5,670 nucleotides of DNA from Caldifarciminota bacterium (lineage in GTDB: Bacteria > Hydrothermota > Hydrothermia > B15-G9 > WFZT01): NCBI GenBank assembly GCA_026991055.1, contig JALXCE010000194.1:1-5670 (forward strand), given 5' to 3'. Positions 3,911-5,670 of this stretch are shown here, piece by piece. Position numbers and translations under genes: made by a program. Position 1 is the stretch's first letter. Every line of letters begins with the position of its first letter. The notes beneath the pieces were generated by a model. The model worked only from the letters and a program-made list of their open reading frames with translations, was not told the origin of the DNA and made no database searches.

Positions 3911-5470
3911 ATGCTGACACTTATGATTCTCATTTCCCTTGTATTTCCGCGTGACTTGAGCTATGTCTCGATTACTTCAGGAGCAGGGAATGTTGACTTA
4001 AAAATAGTAAATGATACCACAGTGGAGTTAGAAGGTATCTCATTTAAAATTGAGGGGCACAAGCTTATTCTACAGGGTAAAGATTCGGACATCAGTCTCG
4101 CTATTCCGGGATATGTGGACTCCATTTCGGTGAACACGATCAGTGGAGATATTGATGTTACAGGAGATACTCTAAAGAACATAAAGCTAAAATCTGTTTC
4201 CGGTGACATTGAACTCAGGGCAAAGGTGGTCAAAAACATTTTTATCGACTCATCCACCGGTGATATCGAGCTCCATGATGAGGGTTGTGAGGGTTCACTT
4301 GAAATTTTCACAAAGACGGGCGATATCTGGCACTACGGCTCTATTTGCCATAAGAGTGAGATAAAGACGGATTTCGGTGATATACACCTGCATCTAAAGA
4401 AAGGCTCCTCGCTTGAGGGTGCCGTCGTTGAATCCCGCTTTGGCCGAGTAGATACGAAAAATATCACGGGTCTTATTACTCCACAGAAAAAGTTATTCGA
4501 AAAAGAAGCGCACAAATATATGTTACCATTCAGCTCCTGGAAGAGGGCGCCCCTCGAATACACACGGGTTGACGGATTTGGTCTCAATATTGAAAACTCC
4601 GTAAGACACGGGAGAGATTTTTACTACGGATACCTCGGATATGGATTCTCATCAAAGAGATTTGACTTTTACATGCACGGGTTAAAAACCATTGTGGGAC
4701 CAGGCTACCTTTATATGAGGCTCTACAGCGAAAGAAGGTCTCCTGATGCATGGAAATTTTCAAGCGTTGAGAATACGTTATCGGCCATTTTGCTGCATGA
4801 GGAATTTGCCGATTATTATCTTGCCCGTGGCTTTGGAGTTTATGGAGGACTTACCTACAGAGGAGTCTGGATTCAGGCAGGATATGAGACATCTGACCTG
4901 TTGAATTTGAGAAAGACCACGGATTGGTCTTTATTTTACAGGAAGAGTAGAAAATTCCGTGAAAACCCGCCGATTCAGACAGGACGTGTGGATTTTGCGC
5001 GTGTTGAAGGTGGATTTGAGAGCAAATCACTAAAAATGCGATTTGAAGCTGAAAAGCAGCTATCGAAGTCATATGAGCAGTTTACGAGAGTCTTTGGCAA
5101 GGCAAGGGCTAAGTATTCTTTCAACTCCATTGATTTGATATTGAAAGTTGCGGCCGGATACTCTGATCAAAGCCTTTCCTCGCCCTTTGATTTTACCCTG
5201 GGAGGACCTTTCACCATGCCCGGATTCGGATGGCATGAGATCAGAGGTGACAGATGGATGGGACTTGTGAATTTGATTGCAGCCTATAGCATTTCCGATT
5301 CAAAATTTTTCGTTAGGATGGATGCCGCCAAAACCAATCTTACAGGCTCTTTAAAGTATGACGTTGGGATCGGAATAGTGCAGGATGATTTTTACATTGG
5401 TGTTTCTACTGTCCCGGGTACAGAGAGGAATTTCAGATTATTTTCAGGATTGAGGAAGAGCTTATGGTAG
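3911..5470 (+). CDS. DUF4097-like repeat domain fused to an Omp85-like outer-membrane barrel
   Basis: This 519-residue exported protein opens with a short hydrophobic leader (about 1-13), which lacks basic residues ahead of it. A beta-rich region (18-75) is followed by repeats TISGDI (76), SVSGDI (95), SSTGDI (114), TKTGDI (134), TDFGDI (153) and SRFGRV (175), spaced 19-22 residues, as in the lipoprotein. From about 216, EYTRVDGFGLNI resembles the 'NRVEG' first strand of Omp85-superfamily barrels. Alternating hydrophobic/polar strands rich in Tyr, Gly and Arg then run to the end. LGGPFTMPGF...EIRGD (430-447) resembles the Omp85 LGG...RGY...GD region, and the last residue is aromatic (Trp519). 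The barrel span of ~300 residues is shorter than BamA's. No POTRA domain is visible. The repeats would lie in the periplasm if the topology follows Omp85. A generic outer-membrane porin is the main alternative to the Omp85 assignment. Confidence 0.75.
   Translation: MLTLMILISLVFPRDLSYVSITSGAGNVDLKIVNDTTVELEGISFKIEGHKLILQGKDSDISLAIPGYVDSISVNTISGDIDVTGDTLKNIKLKSVSGDIELRAKVVKNIFIDSSTGDIELHDEGCEGSLEIFTKTGDIWHYGSICHKSEIKTDFGDIHLHLKKGSSLEGAVVESRFGRVDTKNITGLITPQKKLFEKEAHKYMLPFSSWKRAPLEYTRVDGFGLNIENSVRHGRDFYYGYLGYGFSSKRFDFYMHGLKTIVGPGYLYMRLYSERRSPDAWKFSSVENTLSAILLHEEFADYYLARGFGVYGGLTYRGVWIQAGYETSDLLNLRKTTDWSLFYRKSRKFRENPPIQTGRVDFARVEGGFESKSLKMRFEAEKQLSKSYEQFTRVFGKARAKYSFNSIDLILKVAAGYSDQSLSSPFDFTLGGPFTMPGFGWHEIRGDRWMGLVNLIAAYSISDSKFFVRMDAAKTNLTGSLKYDVGIGIVQDDFYIGVSTVPGTERNFRLFSGLRKSLW
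4136..4450 (+). repeat. Protein-level beta-solenoid repeats in the barrel protein
   Basis: Six turns with a [ST]-x-[ST]-G-D-I type core occur at residues 76-180, about 19-22 residues apart. The last two drift to DFGDI and RFGRV. They are the same class as those in the preceding lipoprotein but keep Gly-Asp more strictly. At the DNA level the copies are diverged. Confidence 0.75.
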
Positions 5471-5670
5471 CATTTCTTTTGATATTTTTGTTAATTCATC
5501 CGTTAGGTCAGGCAAAATTTATAAAGATAACAGGGGTGGTGGGTAAGAAGAAGCTGGTGGTTTATCACTCTAATAAAGGGGTTGAGATAGAGCGGATGGA
5601 TGCGGAGTTTCGTCATGTAGGAGACACACTTGTGGTTGAGTTGCATGGAGATCGAGGAGTTGTGATAGGA
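5464..5670 (+). CDS. Secreted protein, N-terminal fragment (cut by window end)
   Basis: The first 69 codons of a gene continue past the window. The ATG overlaps the barrel gene's stop by 7 bp (ATGGTAG) and follows GAGGAAGAG (5452-5460), so it belongs to the same operon. Residues 2-14 are strongly hydrophobic and LGQA (14-17) fits a signal peptidase I site with cleavage after Ala17. The mature start FIKITGVVGKKKLVV and later FRHVGDTLVVELHGD (residues 51-65) parallel YVSITSGAGNVDLKI and FKIEGHKLILQGKDSD of the preceding protein, so a further repeat-domain paralogue is plausible. No motif in the visible part assigns a function. Confidence 0.7.
   Translation, partial: MVAFLLIFLLIHPLGQAKFIKITGVVGKKKLVVYHSNKGVEIERMDAEFRHVGDTLVVELHGDRGVVIG

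Noticed and set aside
3961..4587. Minus-strand frames opposite the barrel gene (3961-4311 and 4333-4587)
   Set aside because: They are shadows of the plus-strand coding sequence, with no ribosome sites, and are rich in Ser and Pro as expected from the antisense of the repeats.

Overview
The window reads as part of a chromosome from a diderm (Gram-negative-type) bacterium. The evidence is a lipoprotein with a classical lipobox, followed by a protein whose C-terminal ~300 residues look like an outer-membrane beta-barrel. Base composition is moderately AT-rich, Shine-Dalgarno (SD) sites are strong and genes are tightly packed. I cannot name the organism. The gene mix (YtrA-type regulator, DUF4097-like repeat proteins, Omp85-like barrel) and the GC-rich hairpin elements in the intergenic DNA recall uncultured candidate phyla such as WOR-3, but that is a low-confidence impression.

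Positions 1-1257 hold no convincing gene. This stretch is AT-rich DNA with several GC-rich inverted repeats at about 140-163, 392-420, 513-535, 673-729, 758-772, 877-909 and 949-988. Three of the stems share a GAA loop. A 140-bp segment (614-753) has short inverted arms and imperfect flanking direct repeats, like a very small MITE. At the right edge is a strong sigma-70-type promoter: TTGACA, 17 nt, TATTAT. An inverted repeat (GTGTAT-N10-ATACAC) and a spaced direct repeat overlap it and are good operator candidates.

Positions 1258-5670 form one plus-strand operon with overlaps or gaps of at most 13 nt. The order is a YtrA-subfamily GntR repressor (1258-1629), an ABC ATPase (1616-2314), a six-helix ABC-2-type permease (2301-3008), a lipoprotein with DUF4097-like 'NGD' repeats (3019-3897), a secreted protein with the same repeat type joined to an Omp85-like barrel (3911-5470), and the start of another secreted protein cut by the window end (5464-5670).

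The first three genes match the known layout of regulator-controlled ABC-2 systems of the Ytr type in Gram-positive bacteria, where a small GntR protein represses its own operon. Here that inner-membrane module sits with envelope proteins suited to a diderm: a probable outer-membrane lipoprotein and a barrel carrying a beta-solenoid-like domain where Omp85 proteins usually carry POTRA domains. I infer an envelope-stress, defence or export module spanning both membranes. Its substrate and trigger cannot be read from the sequence. The DUF4097-like/barrel fusion and the whole gene set are the most interesting parts of the window.
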